Positions 1 to 9,420 of a stretch of DNA of 64,000 nucleotides are shown here, in pieces (positions within the stretch are counted from its first letter, which is position 1; every line of letters begins with the position of its first letter). The notes under the pieces were generated by a model. It saw nothing but the letters and a program-made list of their open reading frames with translations, was not told the origin of the DNA and searched no databases. Made by a program: the position numbers and the translations under genes. Source of the stretch: Viridibacillus soli (GTDB taxonomy: Bacteria > Bacillota > Bacilli > Bacillales_A > Planococcaceae); assembly GCF_016612995.1 (NCBI RefSeq), contig NZ_JAEOAH010000003.1, forward strand, positions 186,001-250,000, given 5' to 3'.

Positions 1-581
1 GTCATGCCCTCTTCAGCCAGTTCTTTCATTACCTGTAAAACTTCACCAACTAGTTCCGGATCTAATGCAGATGTAGGTTCATCAAATAACATGATTTTTG
101 GTTCCATTGCAAGTGCTCTTGCAATAGCTACACGTTGTTGCTGACCGCCTGATAATTTTGAAGGATAAGCATCTTCCTTCTCTTCTAGACCAACACGCTT
201 TAATAATCGAGAAGCCAATACTCTTGCATTTTCTTTGGATTGTTTTTTCACGACAATTAAGGCTTCCAGTACATTTTCAATAACCGTTTTATGCGGATAC
301 AAATTGAACTGTTGGAATACCATACCTGTATCTTGTCGTATGGCGTGAATTGTTCTTTGACGAATCTTTTTCGAATCTGTTGCTTGTAATAGATGATTAT
401 TAACAGTAACACTACCACCTGTGATTGTTTCAAGTCCGTTTAAACAGCGCAAAAAAGTACTTTTACCTGAGCCACTTGGTCCAATGACAGCAACAACTTG
501 ATGGGCAGGAATCGTCAATGAAATATGTTTTAAGACTTCATTTTGATCGAAGCTTTTTGACAAGTCTTTTGCTTGTAACAT
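1..581 (-). CDS. Amino-acid ABC transporter ATPase, 3' end outside window
   Basis: ATP-hydrolysing subunit of a polar amino-acid importer, acting on the cytoplasmic face. The visible 193 codons show Walker [10 protein letters not shown] near residue 34, the Q-loop in [10 protein letters not shown], the signature LSGGQQQR near 141 and Walker B with DEPTSALD. The family is usually about 240-250 aa, so roughly the last 50 residues lie beyond base 1. The ATG at 579-581 follows an AAGGGGG ribosome binding site that overlaps the end of the permease gene. It is the last gene seen of a regulator/binding protein/permease/ATPase operon. Family call is firm; the substrate (cystine or glutamine type) is inferred from the operon pattern. 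Confidence 0.93.
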   Translation of the reverse strand, partial: MLQAKDLSKSFDQNEVLKHISLTIPAHQVVAVIGPSGSGKSTFLRCLNGLETITGGSVTVNNHLLQATDSKKIRQRTIHAIRQDTGMVFQQFNLYPHKTVIENVLEALIVVKKQSKENARVLASRLLKRVGLEEKEDAYPSKLSGGQQQRVAIARALAMEPKIMLFDEPTSALDPELVGEVLQVMKELAEEGM

Positions 582-595
582 CACGGTTTTCCCCC

Positions 596-1237
596 TTAAT
601 AGACCGATAATCTTTTTTCGACTTTATTTAATATAAATGTAAAGACTGTACTCATAATCCAATACATCACGCCAATTGCTAAGTAAAAAGGCATATACAC
701 ATAATACTGTGCGACCAAAAGCTGTGCAGAACGCATAAGCTCGGTTACAGCAATAACGGATACAAGTGATGTTTCTTTAAGCATACCTACAAATGTATTA
801 CCTAGTGGTGGAATGGCATAACGAATCGCTTGTGGTATGACAACACGGCGCATCGCTTGTGCTTCTGTCATACCAGTAGCAAGAGCCGCTTCCGTTTGAC
901 CGGCTGGTACGGATTGAATGGCACCACGGAATGCCTCTGATACATAGGCACCAATATTAATACTTAAAGCAATATATGCAGCTGTAAAAGCATCTAATTC
1001 GACACCATAGTCAACAAGTCCGTAATAGACAATGACAATTTGAACAAGTGGCGGTGTTCCACGGATAATCGATACATATACTCTCGCTATTGTACGAAAG
1101 AAGCGATTACCCTTAATGCGAGCAATCGCTGTTACTAAACCGATAATAAGTCCGAAGAACATAGACACTACAGTAATTAATAACGTATAATAAGCTCCTT
1201 TAAGTAAAAAAGGTAAATTATCAATGACTATATCCAT
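596..1237 (-). CDS. Polar amino-acid ABC transporter permease
   Basis: Membrane subunit of a His/Glu/Gln/Cys-type importer. The 213 aa, a normal length for the family, contain about five hydrophobic segments. The cytoplasmic EAA loop that docks with the ATPase is visible around residues 102-140 ([20 protein letters not shown], then a conserved G and VVIPQAIR). The ATG is preceded by AAAGGAAG-type purines. The gene sits 18 bases after the binding-protein gene and 14 bases before the ATPase start, so the three are almost certainly co-transcribed. It resembles TcyB/GlnP-class permeases; the exact substrate cannot be read from the sequence. Confidence 0.93.
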   Translation of the reverse strand: MDIVIDNLPFLLKGAYYTLLITVVSMFFGLIIGLVTAIARIKGNRFFRTIARVYVSIIRGTPPLVQIVIVYYGLVDYGVELDAFTAAYIALSINIGAYVSEAFRGAIQSVPAGQTEAALATGMTEAQAMRRVVIPQAIRYAIPPLGNTFVGMLKETSLVSVIAVTELMRSAQLLVAQYYVYMPFYLAIGVMYWIMSTVFTFILNKVEKRLSVY

Positions 1238-1255
1238 CTAAAATTCCTTCTTTCC

Positions 1256-2071
1256 TTAATCAGCTTGTGGTTCTTCATCAAACCATTTTACGAAGATTTC
1301 TTTATATGTTCCATCTTTTTTCATGTCAGCTAAAGCGTTGTTCATAGCTTCAACTAATTCTTTATTTCCTTTTTTCACTGCAACTGCTGCTTTATCAGAT
1401 TTAACAGGCTCACCGACAGCCTTTACTTTAAAACCGTTTTCTTCAATAATTGGTTTTAATGCATATACATTGTTTATCGTTGCATCTACACGACCTACAT
1501 CTAAATCTTTTAATGATGTAATGACATCATCGTATGTGTTGATTTGGAATTTCCCTACTTTCTCCATTAATTCATTGCGTAGGAAGGCTTCATCATTTGT
1601 TCCTAAACCAACTGCAATTTTCTTACCTTTAAAGTCATCTACTGATTTGACAGAAGTATTATCTTCTTTGACAATAACCTTTACATCATTTGTAATATAA
1701 GGCTCTGTAAAATCTAATTGTTTTTGACGATCTTCTGTAATTGTTACTTGGCTTACTAATACATCGAACTTGCCTTTTTGTAACCCTGGGATTAATCCTG
1801 AGAAATCTTGCGCCACAAATTTAGCTTTTACATCTAAACGTTTTGCTAGTTCTTTAGCAATATCAACGTCAAAACCATCATATTCTTTATTTTTATTCAT
1901 GTAATTATAAGGAGCGTATGTCCCCATAATCCCTACTGTCATTTCACCTTTTTCTTGAATTGCGCTTAAAGTGTTTTTATCGCTTTCTTTTTTAGTATCA
2001 CTATTACCACAAGCACCTAAAATTAGGGCAGCTGTTGCAGCTAAAGCGAATAAAATTTTACCTTTTTTCAT
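1256..2071 (-). CDS. Amino-acid ABC transporter substrate-binding lipoprotein
   Basis: Extracellular solute receptor (family 3, SBP_bac_3) tethered to the membrane. A lipoprotein signal ends in the lipobox LGAC with Cys21 as the lipidation site. The family signature appears in PYNYMNKNKEYDGFDVDIAK around residues 54-73, followed by the two-lobed fold to residue 271. Start ATG at 2071 follows a GGAGGAAA ribosome binding site. It lies 17 bases downstream of the TetR gene. Cystine-binding TcyA-like proteins share this pattern, but arginine or glutamine cannot be excluded. Confidence 0.94.
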   Translation of the reverse strand: MKKGKILFALAATAALILGACGNSDTKKESDKNTLSAIQEKGEMTVGIMGTYAPYNYMNKNKEYDGFDVDIAKELAKRLDVKAKFVAQDFSGLIPGLQKGKFDVLVSQVTITEDRQKQLDFTEPYITNDVKVIVKEDNTSVKSVDDFKGKKIAVGLGTNDEAFLRNELMEKVGKFQINTYDDVITSLKDLDVGRVDATINNVYALKPIIEENGFKVKAVGEPVKSDKAAVAVKKGNKELVEAMNNALADMKKDGTYKEIFVKWFDEEPQAD

Positions 2072-2088
2072 TATGTTTCCTCCTTTAA

Positions 2089-2736
2089 TTACATACCAAA
2101 CAGGCCAAAAAATTCAAATTGAACGGTTTTCTCAACAAGCTGTTCCAACTCCAATTGTTGCCATTCCTCATCTGCAGATTGAAATAACCACCTTGACAAT
2201 ACGCCTTCCAATAAGCTCATAACAAAAACAGAATGTAATACTGGATCTACTGGGCGTGGTAACATTTTCAAGGCAGAAGCTCTTCGAATATTATTTGCAA
2301 AAGCTTCTTGCATCTCAGATTTAATCTTGTCCACTTGTTGTTGTAAAACCGGTTGAGAATGGATTCCTTTAAGTAGGATTCCCATAAAATATTGATTTTC
2401 GCCTGCAAAATGAAAAAGTTGTTCAAAAAGGTCTCTAGACGATATGTACGAGTCTTGTATGGAAGCCTTTTCTGATCGATAGCCCATTGAAATTGTATCT
2501 AATATTGCTAAACGACCTTCGTTCAGCATCTGGTTAGCAATCATTTCTTTACTTTTGAAGTACCAATAAAATGTTCCCTGAGATACATTAGCTTTTGCTA
2601 CTATGTCGGAAATCTTCGTATTATCATACCCTTGTGTTGCAAACATTTCTAAAGCGATAGAAAGTAGCTGTTGTTGACGTTCTTTTTTGCGCTTATCTTG
2701 TGTTTGAATGATAGTCAACTCCCTCGACTGATTCAT
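2089..2736 (-). CDS. TetR-family regulator of the adjacent transporter operon
   Basis: Predicted DNA-binding repressor. The N-terminal helix-turn-helix is visible at residues 22-66, including GYDNTKISDIVAKANVSQG and the family hallmark FYWYFKSKE. The C-terminal ligand domain is not diagnostic. It heads the ABC operon (17-base gap), which suggests it controls uptake of the transported amino acid. The ATG at 2736 has only a weak ribosome binding site. A GAGGGAG motif lies just inside the gene before TTG codon 7, so the true start may be slightly downstream. The ATG lies inside a palindrome that looks like its own operator, which would fit autoregulation. Confidence 0.88.
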   Translation of the reverse strand: MNQSRELTIIQTQDKRKKERQQQLLSIALEMFATQGYDNTKISDIVAKANVSQGTFYWYFKSKEMIANQMLNEGRLAILDTISMGYRSEKASIQDSYISSRDLFEQLFHFAGENQYFMGILLKGIHSQPVLQQQVDKIKSEMQEAFANNIRRASALKMLPRPVDPVLHSVFVMSLLEGVLSRWLFQSADEEWQQLELEQLVEKTVQFEFFGLFGM

Positions 2737-2743
2737 CAGTCAA
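2724..2743. promoter_or_regulatory. Candidate TetR operator palindrome
   Basis: Two 7-base arms, gactgat (2726-2732) and atcagtc (2735-2741), are separated by two bases. Adding the flanking bases gives 9-base arms with one mismatch. Size and symmetry fit TetR-family operators, and the site covers the start codon of the regulator gene. Binding there would block transcription or translation of the operon. Function is inferred. Confidence 0.55.
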
Positions 2744-2990
2744 TTAAATCCTATAAGGTTACTCTAGTTTAGTCAACTATTATTACTCAAATTAATTATT
2801 TTTTATGCAAGTTAATTATCATTTGATGATTAAAACACTTAAATGTTTTACATTTTTTTGAATACCAATTAAATTACCCCTTATAATATAATTTTAAAAA
2901 GTGGAGGAAGTGAAAACAAAGAACCAGTATGCAGCATTTGATTTAATATGTTAATATAAAAGAAATTTTTGCATTCTTAGGGGTATCGAT

Positions 2991-3392
2991 ATGAAATATT
3001 ATGTAGCTTCAAGCTTTGGGAACATACACACAGTAAGGTTAGTCGCGTCTTCATTAAACGAAAAAGGGTTTGTTCAAACATATGATTGGACAAAGAATCA
3101 ACGAGCGAATACATTGAAAGATTTGATGGAAATTGGGGAAAAGGAAAAACAAGCCGTTCTAGATTCCGATTTTCTCATTGTTCTGAATCCAGCAGGTAAA
3201 GGAAGCCACATAGAATTCGGTATTGCTCTAGGGGTAGGAAAACCAATTTACTTGTACTCTGAACATACCGATATCCTTGACTTTGAAACGACTAGTACCT
3301 TTTATCATGTGAATGAAGTAAAAACCTTTGTCGGTGAATTATCGTCATTTATCGATTTCATATTATCAGATCAGAACACTATCAATCGTTGA
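2991..3392 (+). CDS. Nucleoside 2-deoxyribosyltransferase-like protein
   Basis: Small soluble protein (133 aa) of the nucleoside 2-deoxyribosyltransferase-like superfamily. Support comes from the N-terminal beta strand MKYYVASSF and the conserved block GSHIEFGIALG with KPIYLY after it, where the family carries its catalytic Glu and substrate loop. Such proteins break or transfer N-glycosidic bonds of nucleosides, but many Bacillus members are uncharacterised, so the reaction is inferred. ATG at 2991 follows an AGGGG ribosome binding site. It stands alone, divergent from the transporter operon. Confidence 0.72.
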   Translation: MKYYVASSFGNIHTVRLVASSLNEKGFVQTYDWTKNQRANTLKDLMEIGEKEKQAVLDSDFLIVLNPAGKGSHIEFGIALGVGKPIYLYSEHTDILDFETTSTFYHVNEVKTFVGELSSFIDFILSDQNTINR

Positions 3393-3795
3393 ATCAAAGA
3401 GATGGTCTTTTCCATCTCTATTATGCAATTCTTCTCATTTTCTCTTCTGTTATACCTAATGCATGTCTGAATCCCTCTAAGAACATTTTCCTTTCCTCCT
3501 GTACAAGAATTGTTGCCAGAGTTAGTTCATCTAACGACCACATGCAACCAATCTTCACCTTTTGGAATATCCGCTGCTGCAGTTAGAAGCATGGACTTCA
3601 TTTTTTTAACCTACTTCCATCTTTTTTCTTTGTAGTTTTGATTATTTCTCCTATTGATCACTAGTGTTGTAAATATATTTGCAGAAAATTCATTCTTTAA
3701 TCATTACGGTTAAGAGCCAAAAAAGTAAATAAAGGCGGCTCTATCTATTTAATTTTTTTTACAATTACACGTGTGCGACAAAGACGGTTTGCGTT
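3393..3795. other. Gene-poor stretch before transposase remnant
   Basis: No convincing gene. A 65-codon open frame at 3389-3586 has no ribosome binding site and no recognisable motif. AT-rich intergenic DNA leading into the downstream edge of the IS4 remnant. Confidence 0.4.
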
Positions 3796-4453
3796 TTACG
3801 GAACGGCTTCGCCTTCTATTTTTCGAAGCCAGATATGTGCTGATTTCCATAAAGAAGCCCTTAAATAACGGCTAATTTGAAGGGTTGTCCGTTTACTCTT
3901 GGTTTCAATTTGAGCTAAAACATTCAAATAAAATACAATGAGGGCAATGAATACTTGGTTGTAAATCGCATTCTCACATGACCATAGAACTTTTTAATGT
4001 TGAGATGCTGCTTGATCCATTTGAAAAAAAGCTCAATTGCGCAGCGTGAATTGTACATGTCTGAGGTTTCATTGGGTGCTAAATCAAATCGATTTCATTT
4101 CCTTTAGAATCGACGACTCTTAGTAAACGAAAGTAATTTTCAGCACGATTTTGCGTAGTACCGATTAACATCATTTGAACCGATAAATCAGCGGAATCTT
4201 CCGGTAGTTTGAAACTTTCAATTTCACGAATGACCGCATTTTTACGCAGTCTCGAAAGGAAAAAGTAGCCATCATCTGTCATGCGGTCAAAACGTACATA
4301 ATCCAAATAGCCAGGGTCAAAAACGTACATGCACTCCTTGTCATCTACCCTGACCCCCAGCTGATTACGATCATGTTCTTTCTCTGTGGTGAGCACCGCT
4401 TTTTCAGGATAAGACATGCCTTTTTCTCGCTTCTTCAACTTAACGAATAACAC
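3796..4453 (-). pseudogene. IS4-family transposase, frameshifted remnant (copy 1)
   Basis: Middle and C-terminal part of an IS4-type DDE transposase. The block HDRNQLGVRVDDKECMYVFD marks the catalytic core. The C-terminal motif SRCAIELFFKWIKQHLNIKK (the YREK-like region) continues in another frame near 4070-3970, and the natural end IEGEAVP-stop is reached at 3796 in a third frame. So at least two frame breaks are present, plus loss of several residues after KGN and loss of the N-terminus. The same protein is encoded by the copy at 56.5-57.1 kb. It cannot transpose by itself. Confidence 0.82.
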
Positions 4454-4557
4454 AAATGCAGTTAGCTGGCCGTTTTAGTGATAGGCTACACCCCTTCTCA
4501 TATATGTGAAAATAAAATGCCCTCCTGCAAAATAAACTTTAGAGCATCCTTCCTCTT

Positions 4558-4719
4558 CTAACTCCCCGCCAAATAATTTACCCTCTCTAGCAATAATTTA
4601 AGTACGCTAATTTCATCTCCAATAATCGTGACTGAATTTGCATATTCTTTTTTCTTTATTACCATTAACACTAACTCTTTAGGTAGATGTCTAACTGTGG
4701 ATTTAAAATAGATAATCAC
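4558..4719 (-). CDS. Unrecognised 53-codon ORF, possibly a remnant
   Basis: Open frame from a GTG at 4719 to TAG at 4558 with a plausible soluble composition (VRHLPKELVLMVIKKKEYAN). There is no clear ribosome binding site and no family was recognised. It may be the tail of a gene cut by the adjacent IS remnant. Low confidence that it is expressed. Confidence 0.25.
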   Translation of the reverse strand: MIIYFKSTVRHLPKELVLMVIKKKEYANSVTIIGDEISVLKLLLERVNYLAGS

Positions 4720-4796
4720 ATGCTGTTTTTATTTACCAATTCATGTACAATAAACGAGGAAGGGTAATTATATAAATGTGATTGGGGCTGTTAATT

Positions 4797-5366
4797 TTGG
4801 GGGAAACGAAAGAAAAAAATGAGTTTTTGGAATGGGTGAAAGCAATTGGTGTCGCAATTTTATTTGTATGGGGAGTTCGATTCTTCCTACTAACACCCAT
4901 TGTCGTTGATGGTGCTTCGATGATGCCTACCTTTGAAGATGGTGACAGAGTAGTGGTCAATAAAATTGTACCAAGATTGACTGAGTATCACCGATTTGAT
5001 GTGATTGTGTTCGAAGCGAAAAAGGATACAAACTATATTAAGCGTATTATTGGTGTTCCTGGTGATCATATTGCCTATGAAAATGATGAATTATTTATTA
5101 ACGGCAAGAAATATAAAGAAACATACTTAGAAGATTTTAAAAGTGCTCTTAAAGATACCGGCACACTTACCGAGGACTTTACACTAGAAGAATATACAGG
5201 TGAAATGACTGTGCCAGAGGATCACTTTTTTGTCCTAGGAGATAATCGTCAACATAGCATAGATAGTAGAGACTCACGTGTAGGATTTGTTTCGATAAAT
5301 CAAGTATTGGGAACTGCTAAAATGGTTTTTTGGCCTTTAGATAATTTAGGGATGATAAATGACTAA
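4797..5366 (+). CDS. lepB: Type I signal peptidase
   Basis: Membrane-anchored Ser/Lys protease that removes signal peptides from exported proteins. One N-terminal transmembrane segment (AIGVAILFVWGVRFFLL) is followed by the catalytic serine in DGASMMPT (Ser41 from this start) and the catalytic lysine in YIKRIIGVPGD (Lys82). The C-terminal box GDNRQHSIDSRDSR is intact. Length fits the short Gram-positive SipS/SipT type. The TTG at 4797 was chosen because GGGG lies about 9 bases upstream; an in-frame TTG at 4782 is possible. It stands alone and is followed by a hairpin terminator. Confidence 0.95.
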   Translation: MGETKEKNEFLEWVKAIGVAILFVWGVRFFLLTPIVVDGASMMPTFEDGDRVVVNKIVPRLTEYHRFDVIVFEAKKDTNYIKRIIGVPGDHIAYENDELFINGKKYKETYLEDFKSALKDTGTLTEDFTLEEYTGEMTVPEDHFFVLGDNRQHSIDSRDSRVGFVSINQVLGTAKMVFWPLDNLGMIND

Positions 5367-5460
5367 TAGGGGCTTTCCTTGAATATTCGATAGTACGCGA
5401 ATTAAAAGTGTCAAATGTGTGCTTAAAACAAAGTTGAACCGTTTTGAAAAAAGTTTAGCC

Positions 5461-5486
5461 GAAATCATAGCTTGATTTCATTTTTT
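5461..5486 (+). terminator. Rho-independent terminator after lepB
   Basis: Seven-base arms gaaatca (5461-5467) and tgatttc (5473-5479), followed by a T-run. Confidence 0.6.
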
Positions 5487-5583
5487 CTTATTGGACTAAA
5501 AGGACAGATATCTGAAAAGGATTTTTTGTTTAAATATCCAAACAAGGTATAGAGGGATTAGTATTTTTGATGGGGGTTAGGTA

Positions 5584-6096
5584 ATGTACATAAAAACACA
5601 GAGGTTATTAATACGTAAATTTGAAGTCAAAGATTGGCAAGATGTACATGAATATACATCAGATATTAATGTTATGAAATATATACCCGAAGGAATTTTT
5701 ACTAAAGAAAATGCAAAAGAGTTTGTTAATAAAAACATTGGTGATAATGCTGAGAAATTTCCTGTAGTACTATTAGACGAAAATATTCTTATTGGGCACA
5801 TTGTTTTTGAAAAGTATTTTGGTGAGCATACTTATGAGATTGGATGGGTGTTTAATCCGAAATATCAAAATAGAGGGTATGCTTCTGAAGCAGCACAAGC
5901 TATTTTAGAATTTGGTTTTGAAAAAATGAAGTTACATAGAATTATAGCTACGTGTCAACCCCAGAATATTCCATCCTATCGAGTTATGGAGAAGATTGGT
6001 ATGAGAAGAGAAGGCTATTTTAAAAAATGCATTCCACAGGGAAATGAATGGTGGGATGAGTATTATTACGCGATTTTAGAAGAAGAGTGGAAATGA
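5584..6096 (+). CDS. GNAT acetyltransferase, RimJ/RimL type
   Basis: Predicted acetyl-CoA dependent N-acetyltransferase of 170 aa, typical for the Acetyltransf_3 group. The sequence opens with TQRLLIRKFEVKDWQDVHEY. It has the strand YEIGWVFNPKYQNRGYASEA, which carries the acetyl-CoA binding (R/Q)xxGxG/A-like loop at QNRGYA. It ends with the family pattern IPSYRVMEKIGMRREG. ATG follows GGGGGTTAGG. Monocistronic with a strong terminator. Substrate unknown (protein N-terminus or small amine). Confidence 0.9.
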   Translation: MYIKTQRLLIRKFEVKDWQDVHEYTSDINVMKYIPEGIFTKENAKEFVNKNIGDNAEKFPVVLLDENILIGHIVFEKYFGEHTYEIGWVFNPKYQNRGYASEAAQAILEFGFEKMKLHRIIATCQPQNIPSYRVMEKIGMRREGYFKKCIPQGNEWWDEYYYAILEEEWK

Positions 6097-6121
6097 GCTT
6101 TAGTTAATTTTCAAGTCTTCT

Positions 6122-6154
6122 CTTGTTCAACTATCGGGTGAGTTGTTGAACAAG
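6122..6154. other. Inverted repeat downstream of acetyltransferase
   Basis: Perfect 10-base arms cttgttcaac / gttgaacaag with a 13-base loop and no T-run on the + strand. Possibly an RNA-stabilising hairpin or weak terminator. Confidence 0.35.
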
Positions 6155-6178
6155 AAAACTGTTCCCTTAAAAATAGAT

Positions 6179-6225
6179 GAGCCTGTTTTGAAACAAGATT
6201 GATCAAAACAGGCTCTAATTATTTT
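6179..6225 (+). terminator. Rho-independent terminator
   Basis: Thirteen-base perfect arms (6179-6191 and 6203-6215) with an 11-base loop, followed by taattatttt. Ends the acetyltransferase transcript and may also serve the convergent gene. Confidence 0.75.
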
Positions 6226-6288
6226 ATGTGACAATACTTTTTTATAAACAAAATCGGATCATTTTCTTTAATACTCTGGTCACACACC

Positions 6289-6945
6289 CTACAAGTAATC
6301 CAAGCTATTAAAAATCAGGATTATTCCAACAATACACATTATCCACGAAAGAGCCGACCCTGAATTATTAGCGATCTTCAAGTGAAGCTTCTCAAGCGGT
6401 TTTTGCATCCACCTACCAAACATTGGATAGAAGAGAAACAGTACGAGGGAAGGCAACACCATGATAAAGTTGTATCCGGCTAAGATAGAAGTCCATTCTA
6501 TCCATGATAAATTTGAAGTAGTCATTATTCCGATTACTGCAAAATAAGGAAATGCTGTACCTACTTCAATTAATGAAGTAGTAAATCCTAGAGCAACCAT
6601 TGAAAGAATGCTTTTGGATTTTGGTGCAGGTAGTTCTGAACTTTTCTTTGTTGGAACATAAAAACTTGCGATGAACAATATTCCTCCAATTATAAAGATT
6701 GTCCAGCTTACGACTCGATTTTGAAATACACCAGAAATAATCTCCAACAAAAAACCTATTCCTAACATGAGGGCAACTCCAACAGCAAAATAAAATCCTG
6801 CTACCGTCAATAGATAAACCGTCAAACGTGTGGTAAGCCTCTCTTTATCTGATAAAAGTAGATACACTGTTACCCCTATTGTGGCCGGACTTAGTGTATC
6901 CAATAGAGCCATTCCCCCTATCAGGAGAAGCAGTTCTGTATTCAT
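6289..6945 (-). CDS. GAP-family (SfLAP-type) integral membrane protein
   Basis: About six transmembrane segments over 218 aa, starting with the family hallmark LLLIGGMALLDTLSPATIG. This matches the GAP/SfLAP family, named from a mycobacterial sulfolipid-addressing protein; its role in Bacillales is unknown, perhaps small-molecule export. The ATG follows GGGAGGAAG. It lies 12 bases downstream of a MerR regulator on the same strand, so it is probably the regulator's target. Confidence 0.8.
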   Translation of the reverse strand: MNTELLLLIGGMALLDTLSPATIGVTVYLLLSDKERLTTRLTVYLLTVAGFYFAVGVALMLGIGFLLEIISGVFQNRVVSWTIFIIGGILFIASFYVPTKKSSELPAPKSKSILSMVALGFTTSLIEVGTAFPYFAVIGIMTTSNLSWIEWTSILAGYNFIMVLPSLVLFLFYPMFGRWMQKPLEKLHLKIANNSGSALSWIMCIVGIILIFNSLDYL

Positions 6946-6957
6946 CCTACTTCCTCC

Positions 6958-7716
6958 CTATTCCGGTTGAGTATTATTCTTTTCAGCCAAAAAAACGGCA
7001 TATGCCTGGTCCATAAACTCAAGCACATCTTGATCAATCGGATATAATCCCAGTTTCTCTGATTGCTTTGGCGACATCCTCAGTTCCCATAACTTATCCA
7101 GAAGCTCATCCTCACCCTCAAATTCTTCTAAACGTTTTTCATCCATTCTTCTAATGATATTCTGGACTTTGCTTGTTTTTGGACCGTCTTTCATATAACG
7201 CTTCAACTGACCTATTAAAGCAATCCATTCAAGTGAGTCAGAGCTGTCACTTGTCATATTAGGTACCTTTTTCCATAGTTCTATTTCTCTGTCTTTAAAT
7301 ATAGATTCGCGATAATACTGCTGTATTTCTTTATCTTTGGTGGATAATTGCATGATTTTCTGAATCGCCAGCCAATTTTCTTCTCCTTCAATCGCAATTC
7401 CATGTATGAGCTCACGTAAGGCTAACTCTATTTTCTTCAAGTTTTCCTGTTCCTTTAGTACAAATGATAATTGATTCTTTAAACTATTGGACCAATCCCA
7501 CTCACTGGAAGCGAGCATATTTTTAATCTCCTGTAATGTAAATCCAATCCTTTTTAAAAATTGAATTTGCTGCAGTTTTTTTATTTCTTCATTCGTATAT
7601 AAACGATGGCCGCCCTCTGTTTGGGATGCTGGTTTTATTAAGCCAATTTTATCGTAATAACGCAGTGTTCTAACGGTAACACCTGTCAGCTCCCCAACCT
7701 TGTTAATATGTATCAA
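6958..7716 (-). CDS. MerR-family transcriptional regulator
   Basis: DNA-binding activator of 252 aa. The N-terminal winged helix is textbook MerR: VGELTGVTVRTLRYYDKIGL and GGHRLYTNEEIKKLQQI, then LKRIGFTLQEIKNML. The long C-terminal part (residues 80-252) resembles TipAS-like or coiled-coil effector domains, with no metal-binding cysteines, so a drug- or peptide-like inducer is more likely than a metal. Co-directional with and 12 bases upstream of the GAP-family membrane gene, which it presumably controls. Confidence 0.9.
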   Translation of the reverse strand: MIHINKVGELTGVTVRTLRYYDKIGLIKPASQTEGGHRLYTNEEIKKLQQIQFLKRIGFTLQEIKNMLASSEWDWSNSLKNQLSFVLKEQENLKKIELALRELIHGIAIEGEENWLAIQKIMQLSTKDKEIQQYYRESIFKDREIELWKKVPNMTSDSSDSLEWIALIGQLKRYMKDGPKTSKVQNIIRRMDEKRLEEFEGEDELLDKLWELRMSPKQSEKLGLYPIDQDVLEFMDQAYAVFLAEKNNTQPE

Positions 7717-7827
7717 CTGCTTAACCTACCTTCCTGTTTCTTGTACGTTATAAACCTCTCATGAACAACTTCATATTTATTCTACCTTATCATCTTGTTT
7801 TTTCATTTGTTCTTACTTCTTATTCAT

Positions 7828-7971
7828 TTATTCTTCTTTACGAAAAAAATATTGAAGTAAGTATCCTGCACCTAAGCCAATCAGTACACCAGGAAATGCA
7901 TTATCAAGCATCAGTCCAATACCTGCACCGATAATGACACACCCATAAATGATCATATCTCCCCGTTTCAT
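7828..7971 (-). CDS. Small membrane protein, 47 aa
   Basis: Starts MKRGDMIIYG after a clear GGGAGG ribosome binding site and ends with FFRKEE. It has two short glycine-rich hydrophobic stretches (CVIIGAGIGLML and GVLIGLGAGYLL) resembling a glycine-zipper hairpin. No named family recognised. It stands alone between the MerR gene and the DUF4097 lipoprotein. The strong ribosome binding site and balanced ends make it a likely real small protein. Confidence 0.65.
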   Translation of the reverse strand: MKRGDMIIYGCVIIGAGIGLMLDNAFPGVLIGLGAGYLLQYFFRKEE

Positions 7972-8170
7972 CTAAAAACCTCCCAATTATTTATTTTCAT
8001 TTTCTCGAGAACGCTATAAAGTACTCACTAAACAGTATATAAAATGACGCTACGTAAGCTTCAAGCTTTTTATCTTTTTATCTTTTTTATTAATGAATCT
8101 ATATAATACTTGTAATTGACCCAACGACACCTTCTATAATGGTATCCAACGAGATAAGGAGTGGTGAAAA

Positions 8171-8839
8171 ATGAAGAGATTCTCTATGTTCATGTGGGTT
8201 ATTGTTACTTTAATATTATTAGGTGCCTGTACAGAAGGGGCAGAAAGTGAAGACTTTCAAACTGCTTCCCTTAAAGATATCGATACCATTCACATAGATT
8301 ATGGAAGTACAAAGGTAAATTTAGTATCTGCAGATATAGATGAATTGGAAGCGTCCTTACTTTTATACGATAAGGGCCCGGGAGTTGTAATGGATAAGGG
8401 GAAACAAAAAATAACGATCAGCTTAAAAAATGATACAACCCGTCTGTTTAAAATCGGGTGCATGCCCCAATTGGAAGTTAGAATTCCCACTGAGTTCAAA
8501 GGGGAAATCATAGCCGATGGTTCTTCTGGCAGTGTTGTAGGTAGGGATCTGCAAACACACAACCTGCAAGTGAATAGCAGCAGTGGTAATATAAAACTTG
8601 ACTTCCTTAACTTTCATAGTGATGTCTACGTTACTACATCAAGTGGAAATGTGGACGTTTTCTTAAATGAGGACGAACCAGATGCCACGCTGCTCCTCAA
8701 ATCTAACAGTGGGCGAAGATCCGTCGGCATTACTTTGGATAATCAGTCACAAAGCAAAAAAGAAACAAAAGGGACTTCAGGGAGCAGAGATTATGAAGTG
8801 CAACTGGAAACCTCATCAGGAAATATATCATTGAAATAA
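8171..8839 (+). CDS. DUF4097-like lipoprotein
   Basis: Predicted surface lipoprotein of 222 aa. The signal ends in the lipobox LLGAC (Cys20). The rest is a repetitive beta-strand pattern typical of DUF4097/LiaG-type beta-helix proteins, with recurring SSGN/SSGS turns (DGSSGSVVG, NSSSGNIKL, TTSSGNVDV, ETSSGNISL). ATG follows AAGGAGTGG. Such proteins often accompany cell-envelope stress regulators, but no such partner is adjacent. Function unknown. Confidence 0.8.
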   Translation: MKRFSMFMWVIVTLILLGACTEGAESEDFQTASLKDIDTIHIDYGSTKVNLVSADIDELEASLLLYDKGPGVVMDKGKQKITISLKNDTTRLFKIGCMPQLEVRIPTEFKGEIIADGSSGSVVGRDLQTHNLQVNSSSGNIKLDFLNFHSDVYVTTSSGNVDVFLNEDEPDATLLLKSNSGRRSVGITLDNQSQSKKETKGTSGSRDYEVQLETSSGNISLK

Positions 8840-9118
8840 TACAGGTTCTATTTCAACACTCAGTGTTATCACATAATTCCTTTCCAGAGATATGATAGAT
8901 CTACCTACGTTTTTCTTCTCTTATGATGAAAATATCTTGTGAAGAGAGCTGTTTAGTTACTGGATATAAAAGGATAAATAGTAGCATAGCTGCGCATCTG
9001 ATATGTCAAACCAACAAGCTACTTTAGAGGTTTTCTTTTCAATGATTTCTAGTAACTACGAATCGTTGTACAATATAGAAATAATAAAGTCATTTAATTT
9101 TGTTATGAAAACATAAAA

Positions 9119-9146
9119 GAGGTACTACTTTTGATTGTAGTACCTC
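9119..9146. terminator. Hairpin, probable terminator
   Basis: Perfect 10-base arms gaggtactac (9119-9128) and gtagtacctc (9137-9146). Only short T-runs flank it; it could serve the lipoprotein gene or the decayed ORF on the other strand. The 280 bases upstream hold no recognisable gene. Confidence 0.45.
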
Positions 9147-9159
9147 CATTTAAAGTTCT

Positions 9160-9420
9160 ATAAAATATTCATTTCAGCATAATTCAAGTCCGTATAACGG
9201 TTAATAAAGTTGTTTAATTCATTTGTCGGATTTTCAAGAAAAGCCTCTTTTAGTTTAATAGGTAATTCTTTCTACCTCGAATGTAATACACGTCACGAAT
9301 ATTCAACTGTGAATTGTTCTCCTATTATTCTTTCTGCATCCAGTTCCGTCTCTGCCTTATTTTTAAAGCAGGAAAGGTTGAAATCATATAATCCTCTCCT
9401 GTAACCTATGTTTCATTATC
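9160..9420 (-). pseudogene. Decayed small ORF of unknown family
   Basis: Coding-like stretches occur in successive frames on the minus strand: KAETELDAERIIGEQFTVEY, then RDVYYIRGR, then LPIKLKEAFLENPTNELNNF to a stop near 9163. The pieces read as one protein broken by frameshifts. No family recognised. Confidence 0.3.
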
